Shown: positions 53,810 through 64,000 of the stretch, in pieces
Position numbering within the stretch: the first letter of the stretch is position 1
Layout: the number at the start of each line of letters is the position of its first letter
Source of the DNA: Shinisaurus crocodilurus
Taxonomy: Eukaryota > Chordata > Lepidosauria > Squamata > Shinisauridae
NCBI GenBank assembly: GCA_021292165.1
Contig: CM037879.1
Span: 260,965,921-261,029,920 of the forward strand
Length of the DNA stretch: 64,000 nt
Reading direction: 5' to 3'
Translations under genes and position numbers: made by a program
The notes under the pieces: model-generated
Seen by the model: only the letters and a program-made list of their open reading frames with translations
The model's database searches: none
What the model was told of the DNA's origin: nothing

Positions 53810-54770
53810 TGGGAGAGAGAGATGGGGAAGCATTCAAAAATGTGATGTCCTGCTGAATTTTGAAGTGGTACTCAGAAGGCCTCTCTCACATGATTTTCAT
53901 GAATGAGGAGCCTGGCTATCATTCTGATTTTAAGTCACAACATCAATACAACCATTAATGGGTATAGATCATCATATTTGGGTGTTGGAATAATGTCAGC
54001 TTTTTTTGCTTGAATCCTAGCCGGTCAGAATTTTAGTGGCTGGCCACCTAGTAAGGGCACTGTCTTAAATCACAGAACAATGTTTCAGTATAAAATATAT
54101 TATTGTCTTGTTTTCAATGACAGATGACTATGAGATATTTTATTCTGAAGGTATGGCAAGAACAATTCTAACTTATCAGGTGCTTATTTTAACATTGCCA
54201 AATCCACCCTCTTCATAAAGAAAGCAAAAGTATCTGTTATTTAAAAAAAACACAAAAAAACTGTATAGTCTAAACATTTAAACACATGCTCCTGTCGCAC
54301 CCAGTCTTGCAAAACCAAATCTATTTACTTAAGAATTTGTTTAAATCCTCCTAAAGCCATAAAGACTTTTTAGCAATGCTCAATTTATGTCATGAGAAGG
54401 GATAGATCTCTGAGTCAGAGCCATAAAGAAGATGCATCAGACCTCTTACTCTTGTGTGTTCAAACCTGGATGCTGTTCATAGGGTGCTGCCAATGACGTA
54501 ATATGTTCTTTTTCTGGTTTGTTACTCCCTAACCACTGCTTTCTACTTTGTAAGCTAAATTAAATGTAGTGAAACAAGTGTTGATATTTTATTTCAGTAG
54601 AGTTTCCCCTGCACCCTCTGGGGCGGTCTAAAGAATAACAAATAAGCCCAAAGTAGTCTTGTAAAATAACAGATTGCAGTGCAGCCAATACAGATGGTTT
54701 CCTGCTCACTTATAAAGAACCAAGGTGTCATCCATAGTGCATTATCAGTGTGTTACATATCTAAAGCTTA
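53810..54770. other. unassigned spacer
   Basis: Nothing recognised. Confidence 0.5.
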
Positions 54771-54773
54771 TGG

Positions 54774-54911
54774 CAAGGGTGAGGAATATGTGGCCCTCCA
54801 GATGATGTTGGACTCCAATTCCCATCAGCCCCAGCCAACATGGCCAATGGTCAGGGATGGTGGAAGTTATAGTCCAATGACATCTGGAGAGGCACATGTT
54901 CCCCACCCTTA
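54774..54911. mobile_element. hAT MITE family A
   Basis: 'caagggtgaggaatatgtgg' is mirrored by 'cacatgttccccaccctta'. Interior 'agccaacatggccaatgg' as in other family members. Flanks share gctt. Confidence 0.75.
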
Positions 54912-54914
54912 GCT

Positions 54915-55728
54915 TGCAGGTATCACTCTTCCATGTTCTCACACATGATAAGAGTAGACTTTGGGGGGAGGGTTACCTTCCTTCCCTCCTTGGCTACAAG
55001 AAGAATTTGATCCATAGAGCAGCTGGTAGGGGAGTAGTGGAGGGCCACATCCCACTAATGAAGGTTGTCATGAGAAATGGGAGTAAGGATGTTCGTATAA
55101 CTGAACGCCCCTGCTGGATTTCTGCAAGGGGCAGGCAGTTCAGCCCACCACAAGCAGACCATCCAAGCCGATTCTGCTCTTACCCATGGAAGAAAAGCTT
55201 ACCTTGGGAGCCAAGAAGGTGGCAGCTCCTGCAGCACAATAGCTCCTTGGATGAAAGAGAGGACACCAGTTTCTTTCACAAGCGACAGAGATGTTTGCAA
55301 TATTTCTTGATCCTGTGCCATCTCCTCCTGCTTGGGAACATGGGAGTCAAACTACCACTCCCATCATCCGCAGCAGAAAAAGCCAGTGGCCGGGGATGAC
55401 AGGAGATGTCTTTCAACCTGCCGCAATCCCAAGGAGAAGGAGAAGGAGCCACGGTGTCAAGAGATGTAAATGTCTCCTTTGCTTTTGTAACAAGCACAGA
55501 GGAAGGAGGGAGAGGGGAGGCGGGTCTCTCCCGGCCAGAGAGCCACTACGCTGCTGGAGCTGCCACTGCTTGCCTGCCTGGCACTCAAAGTAAGCTTTCC
55601 CCCCTTAAGGTGGGGAAGAAAGAAGAAACTTGCCCACAACTGCATCAAAAAACAAAAACAAAAAACCCAAATAACACCTTGAGGCCTTTCAATGTTGGAT
55701 GGAGCCATTTTCACTCTTCTCAACCTAT
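54915..55728. other. unassigned, with a decayed MITE
   Basis: 'actaccactcccatcatccg' near 55358 and 'ggggatgacaggagatgt' look like an old family A element (about 55320-55425). No exon recognised, though the text is somewhat GC-richer than the neighbours. Confidence 0.4.
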
Positions 55729-55732
55729 AACT

Positions 55733-55811
55733 CAGTTAAAACGTAGCTGGCTGGGGCATGCTGGGAGTTGTAGGCCAAAAACATCTGGGGACCCAAGGTT
55801 GGAGAACACTG
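55733..55811. mobile_element. hAT MITE family B, 79-bp deletion derivative
   Basis: The left arm is reduced to cagttaaaacgtagctggc and the right arm is complete. The perfect duplication ctataact lies at 55725-55732 and 55812-55819. Confidence 0.88.
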
Positions 55812-55819
55812 CTATAACT

Positions 55820-56825
55820 GTAGGCTAGAGAATACAGTTAAAGCTGGATTGCATCATATATACGTAAGTGTAAACAAATGTGCAAAAGGCTTGTGTAGTA
55901 ATTTCTTTATGAAGAAACACATTTTTGAGTTGTTGGTTTTTTTAAAAAAAGTTTTTTCTGTGTGTCTCAACGACAGAGAAGCAAATCTTTGGGCATGTTT
56001 TCCAGTGGTCTAAAGACGGGATTTTGGTGCCCTGGACAAAGCATTACTAGTTCTTTCCCTATATCCAAATTCAACCCGTCTTTTCTAGTTCTCTGCCATC
56101 CCAATCCCTCTATCAACAAATTCCAAATTATTAGAAAATCTGAATCTTAGAAGCAGAATAAATTCAACAAATCTATGCAAATTTAACTATGCATATTTTT
56201 CACAGCACAGAAATTAGGATTATTGCGGGCCAGTGTATGTGTGAGCCCTGAGCAGTCTATAGATGAACTCCCAATGACTTCAGCAGAAACAGAATCACAC
56301 CCAAAGGTCTGTTTTCAAAACCAAACCCTTGATTAAAACACGCATGTTCACACTCAATAAGCAACAAAGCTGCAGCTTATTTAAACTCCCAGATTACTTC
56401 AGGAAGCGTTCCAGCACATCATAATTCAGTACTAGAGCTGTCATTAATAGCATTATGAGATTACTATTAAACATTGTTAAAGAGATTGTGGTCTGGATTC
56501 TTGGAATGGGAGTTAACACTGAACTCCACAGCCTTTGTTTGTTTTCCTGCTTCAAACACCAACCCATAGTCATGCAGTGCCATTAAAACAAACATCTTGA
56601 ATGGTTTGGGAGGCATAAATTCTGAACATGGCAATCATGTATGAGGTAACTGAGACAGAGTGCAGGGTAGTTTCTGTATGAAACTACACAGTCGGTCCTG
56701 TATGCATGACTGTATTTAAAAAAAAACAAAAAAAACATTTAATTAATAAAGTAATAAAAGGAGTTTGGAAGAATGTAAGATGAAAGTAAAGCAGACAGTT
56801 TTATTGAGTAGGAGGACTCTGATCA
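55820..56825. other. unassigned spacer
   Basis: Nothing recognised. Confidence 0.5.
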
Positions 56826-56830
56826 GTTTA

Positions 56831-56957
56831 CAACTGGAGTAGGCAATCAGGTGCCCTCCAGAGGTTTTGGATGACAACTCCCATAATCCCTGACCATTAG
56901 GCATGTTGGCTGGGACCGATGGGAGTTGTAGTCCAAAACATCTGGCAGGCCCTATGC
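56831..56957. mobile_element. hAT MITE family A
   Basis: 'gagtaggcaatcaggtgccc' on the left with 'acaactcccataatccctg' mirrored by 'gatgggagttgtagtccaaa'. The right end is eroded. Confidence 0.68.
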
Positions 56958-56959
56958 CA

Positions 56960-57695
56960 TGTAAGTGGTATATGACAATACAGACCTTGAATATCTGCAA
57001 ATAGCACATCACAACAAATAAAAAGTGCTGTATTGGTTTGAAGGGGGGAAAGGTAATATGAGGTCCACTTTCAGTGACATCACTTACAATGATGGATGAA
57101 ATGAAAGCATTTTTGTGTGAGTACACCAAGGGATCATGAACGTTTAGCAAAAAGGGCCCCGCATCCTTTAATGCTTAATCCATAAACACTTATCCTGCAC
57201 CACTTCATTTTCGCAAGGCCCACGAGGAAAAACTGCTCAGTGGACAATTCTGGTAGCATCTGATGCCAAAAGTGGCCCATGAAGCCACTTTCGTCCACTA
57301 AGACAGACAGGTATGATTACATCCGCTGATTTGATGTAATTTTAATTTGCATTATATAGTAGGTTGGTTCTAGCCCAAATTCTGCCTTTAGATGTTTCAG
57401 CAGTGAACAGACTTGTATATTCATCCGCCCACATTATTCTCTCTTCCTACTTTGAATTCTCAAAGTCTCCCTCGAGGGGCCCGGGATAATTGGTTAATCA
57501 AAAACACCCTCTAGCTTTAGAGGGGAACAGCACTAAACTGCAAATGTTTTGTAAACCTAAAACTCTCAGACCCTGTCCATGCATGGTAACCTCAATTTTT
57601 ACCATGATACTGTACTTCAGTAAGTAAATCACCGTATGTTCTGGGTGGATTGAAGGACAAATAATATTTACTAGATATCCATATGTATCCAGATG
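56960..57695. other. unassigned spacer
   Basis: Nothing recognised. Confidence 0.5.
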
Positions 57696-57697
57696 GG

Positions 57698-57698
57698 T

Positions 57699-57742
<44 letters not shown>
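57698..57742. repeat. (ATC)n microsatellite
   Basis: About fifteen ATC units. Confidence 0.95.
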
Positions 57743-57744
57743 GT

Positions 57745-58345
57745 CTTTAAATGAGTGTGGATCTATGTTCCTCCTACAGACTACTTAGAATGATGCCTCC
57801 AAATTCTACAGCTATGATATGAAAGATACAGGTCCTACCAGTGCTCCCCACTGGAAAGCATACTTCTCATTTCGAGGTATGGAAATCAGCTCCATAGTTT
57901 ACCCTGCTTTGAGTCTCTGAAAAGCCCATTGGCTAAAAATTAAGCGAGAAAAGGATTTACATATTCCCTTTGCTGAAGAACGTTAGGAGAGATGTTATGC
58001 AGAAGAACCTGCCATTCCTTTTAGCTCTCCTGAGTATCTCACACTCCAGGATAAATGGATTGCAAGATTTTTATCTCTCCATCAATGCATGTGAAGCATT
58101 GCAATTTGCATAACATGGACAGTCTTGTCTTAAAAGACAATAATTCATTTTTCATTGTAGCAATTTATTTGGCTCTGGACTGCCTTTCTATAAAAGCTAC
58201 TGCTGGTCCAAAGTAATTAAATTTCCATAGTAAAGAGCTAGGAAATTTCAGGGTGATTTTCCTCTGGAGAACTGTTGTCACTAGTGATTATTCTAATACA
58301 ACAATGCAAATATTGTCAGGATAGATCGCCAGATCTTCGATTATA
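57745..58345. other. unassigned spacer
   Basis: Nothing recognised. Confidence 0.5.
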
Positions 58346-58355
58346 CCATTTAAAT

Positions 58356-58510
58356 TAGCCTTCCCCAACCTGGTCCCCTCCAGATGTGTTGGACTATAGT
58401 TCCCATCATTCCCAGCCAACACAGCCATTAGGTGACAAAGGCCATGCTCAGTGAGGATGATGGGAGTTATAGTACAACACATTCGAAGGGCACCAGGTTG
58501 GGAAAGGCTG
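58356..58510. mobile_element. hAT MITE family A
   Basis: agccttccccaacctgg and ccaggttgggaaaggct are inverted repeats with one mismatch. Flanks atttaaat and atttaaag (58348-58355, 58511-58518) match at 7 of 8. Confidence 0.86.
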
Positions 58511-58864
58511 ATTTAAAGTATAAAGTTAAAAATACACTGGTGTATTCAGTAGGATGGCTTCATACTCATATTTTGGGGCTTCTATTTCCCTGCATGGTGC
58601 TCCCCATCACACAGAAAGGCATGCAACAGGAGCACAGACTAATATAGCAAGTGTAACATTAAAATCTAATTCAGGATGGCATCCCCATTATGGCACCTAA
58701 GATAATATGCATAAGATAATTTATGCAGGACAAATCTAGTGTCAACAACTTTTTCTATAGAGAAGGCAAGAAAAAGAAGCACCCAAGCAAATAATAAAAA
58801 TACTTAACATTTGTATAGTGCTTTCAAGTATTCAAAGCACTTCATATGCCTTATCTCTGTTTTA

Positions 58865-59122
58865 ATCCTTATTTTTTTATTATTATTTTTTTTATTTATT
58901 ATATTTATACCCCACCATTTTTCCTGCAAGAAACCCAAGGCGGCTTACATAATCCTCCTCCTCCTCCCCATTTTATCCTCACAACAACCCTGTGAGGTAG
59001 GTTAGGCTGAGAGTCAGTGACTGGCCCAAAGTCACCCAGTGAGTTTCATGGCCGAGCGGGGATTAGAACTTGGATCTCCCGAGTCCCAGTCCAACACTCT
59101 CACCACTACGCCACACTGGCCT
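58865..59122 (-). mobile_element. Sauria-type SINE, full-length, minus strand
   Basis: The reverse complement of the copy at 1722: tail 'aacccaaggcggcttacat', body 'aacaaccctgtgaggtaggt', head 'caccactacgccacactgg'. Confidence 0.9.
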
Positions 59123-59124
59123 TA

Positions 59125-61960
59125 CAACAACCCTGTAAGTTAAGTCAGTGTCATTATACTGCAGATGAGGAGGGGTTCTGAGTCTAAGAGAGAATTGCTT
59201 AACACTGATTTTATTGATATCAGCGCTAACGTTGTTTTTAGAGAGCAGCATTGCAGTCGGAGTGCACTTTACAGGAGCTCCTTGCACTTCTGATTCAGTG
59301 TTTAAACATGTGTTTATGGCATGGCCCTACATCAACATGACTCTTGGGGTGGAGGCACAAGAAAACCTGCCGACAGTGTCCTGGCCAAAACCATGGAGCA
59401 GGTGTTCTGGAAGGGTGCTTCTTGTCCCCGGAGGAACCAGTGCAGCTGCACAACTTCCATTCATTTCAGCAAAGCTGGGGGAAAGGTTCTCACACAAATG
59501 CCTTTGGAAATAATTAAGTTATGCTGCAGCACTGGGTGGATAGCAATTCAACGTGCCATTTAATTATTCACATACATCTGTTTAAAATTTGCAGAGCTGG
59601 GCCATAATTCTGAAATGGCATTTAAGAGGGTAAATCCTAATTTACTGCAGTGGGTCTTAACAGCATGTGTGAGCCCTCCCGACCTCTTATGATGTAGACA
59701 GGGCATTTCAGCAGTGTGGTATTATTCCTCCATGTAATGGTTGCAACAAAATAACACAGAAAACTTTCTTAAAAACTGTCGTCAACATGGAGCTATCTGC
59801 TTGCATCTTTGAGCTTACAGGGCACATTACAAATTCCAGCCATGTCTGCATCTTCACACATCAAGAAATTGAACCTGTAATGGCCAAAAATAAGAATGGC
59901 CCAGAATCTGCGACATGTGAATTCAGCCAATAGTTTCCAACTCGTTGAGGGAATTTTCATGAATAGAGGGATTTTCCAAACTCTACAGAATGGGTGAAGA
60001 AAGCAGCATTCAAAAAAGACATGCAATAATTCCGTAAACTCACATTCTTGTCCTGGGCTGAACACAAACATATCAAGGCAACATGCAAGGATCTAAACCG
60101 TCTGGATCCAAACAGAGAGGGGGACCTTTAACACTGGTAATCAGTGGTAAGTGTGGAAAACAACCTCCTGGACTACCATCAACAGAAGGAGCAGAGAGTC
60201 GGGGTTTCCAAAAGAATTTCCATCATCACAACAGTGCACTTACTCATTATCCCAGTTCTTGTTAATTGTATTGTTTTGTTATTTGCTAAAACATTTTTTA
60301 GCAGAAACAAAACCTGTCTACTTCACAATCCCAGAGCTCAGCAATTTCAGAACCCCACATCCAAGATTCCTCCTCCTCCTCGTTATTTTAGAAAAGTGCA
60401 TTCCATTTATCAGGGTGTAGATGGGTACAAATGGACAAATTCTGTATTCCTTGGTTGGGGCAGGGGAGCTCTCAATTCTTGGAGAATGAGCAATGCAAAA
60501 ATTAGTACCAAGGCAGAGAAAGAGAAAATTAAATGAAATATGACAAAGAATTCTGGTCTGTTGAAAGGGGAAATTACAATTGCCAACATGTCCTAATCCT
60601 GATTTTAGTCTCATAAACCCTAACTAAATTTCCAACATGATATGTGCGGCTTTGACCTGACAGCCCTGCTTCCAAAGCCTTATTAACCACTAAGGTGGCC
60701 TCGGTTAAACCTCTACCACTTGGACTCATCCCATAATGAGAATGAAAGTGGCCACGCTCACTGGAATGAGACGGGCAGCCTAGAGATTAATTGGATTTAC
60801 TAGGGACCTTGCTCCTTCGGGTACTATTGCAAGAAAAAGAAGAAGGGCATACATAAAGCAGTTTGTACATTAAACTGTAATAAAGATGATTATGTTAATG
60901 ATGACAGCTGGTAAAAGCGGTAATACTCATGCATTAGTTGTTTGCATACATGAAGTTTTGAAACTGGTGCATCAAGGTGGTAAACATTTCATCTTTTTAG
61001 CTATGTTGCTGAAGGACACAGCTGGAGAAAATGGATCCGTCAAGGCAGCTTGCAGCATTGTGATAATATGCTATACTTTGGACTAGAAGTTATGATACTG
61101 TCGTTTTTGTTTTTATATGAATGTTGCCATTCAGAGCTTAGTTGTTCCTCCCTTTTGGAGAAAAATGTGGTCCGTGATGGCTTGTCATTTCATTAAGAAT
61201 TCTGGCCTTGAGTGAGAAAATGTTGCAACTCCAGCACAAGGCAAATATTGCAATGCTGATCTTTCCCAAGGAGATCTCCTTTTGTAGGATTTTAACTGCA
61301 ATAGCTGCAAAACTGGTCCAATAAATGATAGCACTGTTTTGTTAGCCCCATGAGAATGTGCTATAGACTTCAGAGAGAGTCCATTGGGAAAATGCATTCC
61401 TTCCATCAAGGTATGCTGGCTTTCCATTCCAAACTAAGGCTAATAATAAAAACTAATAATTAAAGGGGGTATTTTCAGATGATTCCACAAACACATGCTT
61501 ATTAGTCCCACAAAGCTCCCATGAGGCAAACACACATCCTCTCTATGCAGATACACTGAAGTGCAGATACTGTGATCTCAGATTCTTAAAGGGAACTGAA
61601 GTTGGTTGCTTGGGTTTGTCCCCATTGAGTTTTAAAAGAAGTTGAACATATTATTTACTGATTTATGTGCATACTTATTTTAAGAATGTATATCTCAGCC
61701 TTCAGTGGAAAAAATTTCCAGGGTGGCCCACAAAATAATAAAATTCAATAGTCAATATATCTGTGTACCACATTTTCCACAATACATTGTGCTCAAAGCA
61801 GTTCACAGAACAAATACAATTCAATGCTCAAGAACCATCGTTATAATACATTGCAACATATAACAACTTAATTACCATTCATTTAAAACATATCAAAGTT
61901 TAAATAAGCATAAGACACACCATAACAGTATCCAGTACCAATAACATACTAAACTCACAT
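59125..61960. other. unassigned spacer
   Basis: No gene recognised. Frames of 89-130 codons at 60144-60536 show no domain. The stretch before 61958 ('gctcaaagcagttcacagaa') looks like an inverted LINE 3' UTR. Confidence 0.45.
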
Positions 61961-61965
61961 TAAGC

Positions 61966-62307
61966 CAGTGGTTCTTAACCTTTTTGGTGTCACACCTCCC
62001 TTGTGAAAAATCTTATGACCCATGCCTCCCATGTGTTAACGGCCCAAAATTTAGGCTTAGGCAGGACGAGTTTGCATTTTTTTAGTTTATGCTCTGTCTC
62101 TGGACTAAAAAAAAAAAGCATATTCAATTAAATGAACGGCGTAGCTCCCAAGATTAGTAGAAAGAAATACGGTTGGGCCAACCGCCAAGCTGCACTGCTA
62201 TGTACTTGTAAAATAAACAATTTATAGTTGAGGGGCTACTCACACCTCCCCTGGAGTCAGTCCAAACCTCCCCTGGGGAGGCGTACCCCACAGGTTAAGA
62301 GCCCCTG
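61966..62307. mobile_element. hAT non-autonomous element, 342 bp
   Basis: Ends cagtggttcttaacctttt and caggttaagagcccctg. The duplication cattaagc at 61958-61965 and 62308-62315 is perfect. Interior subterminal 'cacacctccc' is repeated near both ends. No transposase frame. Confidence 0.93.
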
Positions 62308-62315
62308 CATTAAGC

Positions 62316-63500
62316 AGTTCACTAAATGGCTCGTATTAAAAGACCTAGCAATAAGATGCCTCAACCACAGCAAATTCACAGCAAAAAAAGGGAAACGTGA
62401 GACAAACTAACCACAAGGCACTTGAGACACCACGCCCGCAAGCAACAGAAAGAGATCGCCCTCCTCTCAGCCGGGTCCTGAGCCAAGAAAGGGCACACTC
62501 ATCAACACGTCGGACTCCCCTCCAGACAGCAGAACACCAGGAGGGGCAAGATGGAAAAAGCCTCTTCCTAGGCAGATGTCCTACTGTAATTCACAGAGCC
62601 CTATCTGGATGTTCAAAAGCTGGTTGGTTCATCATGGGAGTGGAGTCGCACCATGTAGCCCCACCCCCAATGTCTTGCACGTGGCACAGCCCCAACCGCC
62701 AGCATCCACGCATACAGCTCGACCGTCTGTAGAAGGGAGGCCTACATGCGTACAACTGTATGCACATCGCCCTCCACGTGAGCCCGAGCCCCACACTACC
62801 CATACCCAAATAGAGCTAGGATACAGTGCTGAAGGTAGCACAAACACCTTCACACACACCAAAAGTGGCAGCAGTTCCCTTATGAAGGCTTCTAAGGCTG
62901 GGCAGGTGGAAATAGCCAGGGCCAGATGGCAAACACAGACTCTTTCTCCCCTCCATTGATAAAGCAATAATCAAACCAACAGATAAGAGAGCAGCAATAA
63001 AACAATTCCAGCCAAATGTGAAAGCCTGGGAAAATTTAGGAAATCTTTGCCTGGGGCCAAATAGACATCAAGTAGGCACCAGGCAAACCTTCCTGGGAAG
63101 CAAAGAACATAAATTTTGCTGGCATATTTTCTTGTAGAGATCATAGACATACGTATATCCTCAAGAGTACCATGAAAGCATATACAAGAGATCACATCCT
63201 TTTACTCGAAATGAATTAATCTGGAATAACTACCATATTCTGTTTTCATAGGGAGAACGGACACGATTAAGAGTTGCATTCCACCTACAAACATGCGCTG
63301 AAAGGATAGGAAATCTACACTTTCACTATGTTTTAATTATCTGACTAAGTAAAGAAGGTCAAGCAGGTTATGGGATAAAGGATCCCATATGAGCTCCAAG
63401 GTTCTCCAAAAATCCAGCATTAAGATTCCAGAGAACATAGCTTGTTTGATAATAGGCTAAGGAAAATGAACAAGTAGGTGAGTAACTTTGCCCCCTAATT
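62316..63500. other. unassigned spacer
   Basis: Overlapping open frames at 62397-62967 on both strands are GC-richer than the surroundings but carry no recognised domain. They may be old LINE sequence. Confidence 0.4.
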
Positions 63501-63506
63501 CAGCAC

Positions 63507-63885
63507 CTACATAGGAACATAGGAAGCTGCCTTATACTGAGTCAGACCATGGGTCCATCTAGCCCAGCAGGGCCGGTGCTACCATTAGGCCAACTAGGCA
63601 GCTGCCTAGGGCGCAGGGCTAAAGAGGGCGCCAGAAACACCTTGAAAAAAAATACAGCACTCTCAAGTGGGAAGGGGGAGCGCTAAATATCTGATCTTGC
63701 CTAGGGCACCAAACTGCCTTGCACCGGTGTCCTGTAGCCCAGTATTGTCGACAGTGACTGGCAGCAATGGCCCTTCAGGGTTTCAGGCAGGAGTTTTTCC
63801 TGCCCTACCTGGAGATGCCAGGGATTGAACGTGGAACCTTCTGCATGCAAGCAAAGCATGTGCTCTTCCCATGAGCTATGGCCCC
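63507..63885 (-). mobile_element. tRNA-derived SINE (second family), split by a hAT
   Basis: Read in plus orientation it runs 'acataggaagctgccttata', 'ccatgggtccatctagcccag', then after the insert 'tattgtcgacagtgactggc' and 'ggagatgccagggattgaac' to 'gagctatggcccc'. The order is that of the copy at 2251. Confidence 0.87.
63568..63734. mobile_element. hAT non-autonomous element, nested in a SINE
   Basis: 167 bp. Ends cagggccggtgctacc and gcaccggtgtcctg. The perfect duplication tagcccag lies at 63560-63567 and 63735-63742. Interior 'gcctagggcgc' and 'gcctagggcaccaaactgcc'. Confidence 0.93.
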
Positions 63886-64000
63886 ACCTACATGCTTGCT
63901 GCACAAAATACAGGGCTGGAGTAGTTCTTGCCTATAAAATTTACAATCCACATTAACTGGGCAAGTCAGAGGTGGAGGAAGATGTCAGAGACCAACACAT

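Noticed and set aside
60144..60536. 130-codon plus-strand frame
   Set aside because: No domain or family resemblance; two other frames overlap it and the composition fits ordinary spacer.
62397..62967. Possible coding exon cluster
   Set aside because: Overlapping frames on both strands have comparable length, with no recognised motif and no splice or codon pattern that I could support.

Overview
This is eukaryotic, almost certainly reptilian (squamate: lizard or snake) DNA from an intergenic or intronic region. The main evidence is repeat content. There are copies of the Sauria-type tRNA-derived SINE with its Bov-B-like 3' tail (1722, 16967, 51094, 58865), CR1 LINE fragments, L2-like LINE 3' ends, and many short hAT DNA transposons. 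I found no protein-coding gene, no functional RNA gene and no CRISPR array. All longer open frames are either transposon remnants or chance frames in repeats and spacer, and many need non-ATG starts. A gene with small exons could still be hidden in the unassigned stretches, which I mark.

The window is a dense, layered mosaic of mobile DNA. (1) hAT-type non-autonomous elements dominate: 22 insertions have an 8-bp target duplication that can be read from the sequence (11 perfect, 7 with one mismatch, 4 with two). They include a palindromic family with cagtgttctccaacc ends, a larger diverse family built around 'ctacaactccca' arms, a 213-bp family (617, 23126), and long copies with GC-rich interiors (33911-34798, 43806-44272). 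(2) A family with gggcgcaatcctatg ends has 3-bp duplications of the TNA/CTA type, suggesting PIF/Harbinger. (3) Tc1/mariner-like elements of about 250 bp with TA duplications lie at 29502, 38210 and 49315. (4) A Helitron-like tandem pair with an internal minisatellite lies at 30300-31531. (5) Foldback elements with ctgggttcagacaaca ends lie at 17651, 40533 and 44591.

Retroelements: an apparent 5S-rRNA-derived SINE whose tail matches the 3' end of the local CR1 LINE occurs seven times (893, 7329, 23499, 24018, 25386, 28362, 39050). The likely LINE partner is present at 26862-27750. A second tRNA-derived SINE occurs at 2251, 31590 and 63507. A possible solo LTR lies near 21250-21850.

Layout: 1-8600 mixed hAT, SINE and L2; 8.8-18 kb mostly unique spacer with scattered foldbacks; 18-25 kb unique spacer plus nested MITEs and SINEs; 25-32 kb CR1 fragments, mariner and the Helitron pair; 32-45.6 kb the most heavily nested part, with GC-rich elements; 45.6-64 kb longer unassigned stretches with isolated insertions. 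Nested insertions give a relative order of events at 16967, 23109, 23485, 38210, 40533, 41362, 51094 and 63507.

The points most worth following up are: the ZNF143/THAP11-like site carried by two unrelated MITE families; the Helitron tandem; the 5S/CR1 SINE-LINE pair; the GC-rich cargo in two hAT elements; and a near-identical inverted duplication 3 kb apart (33313 and 36445).
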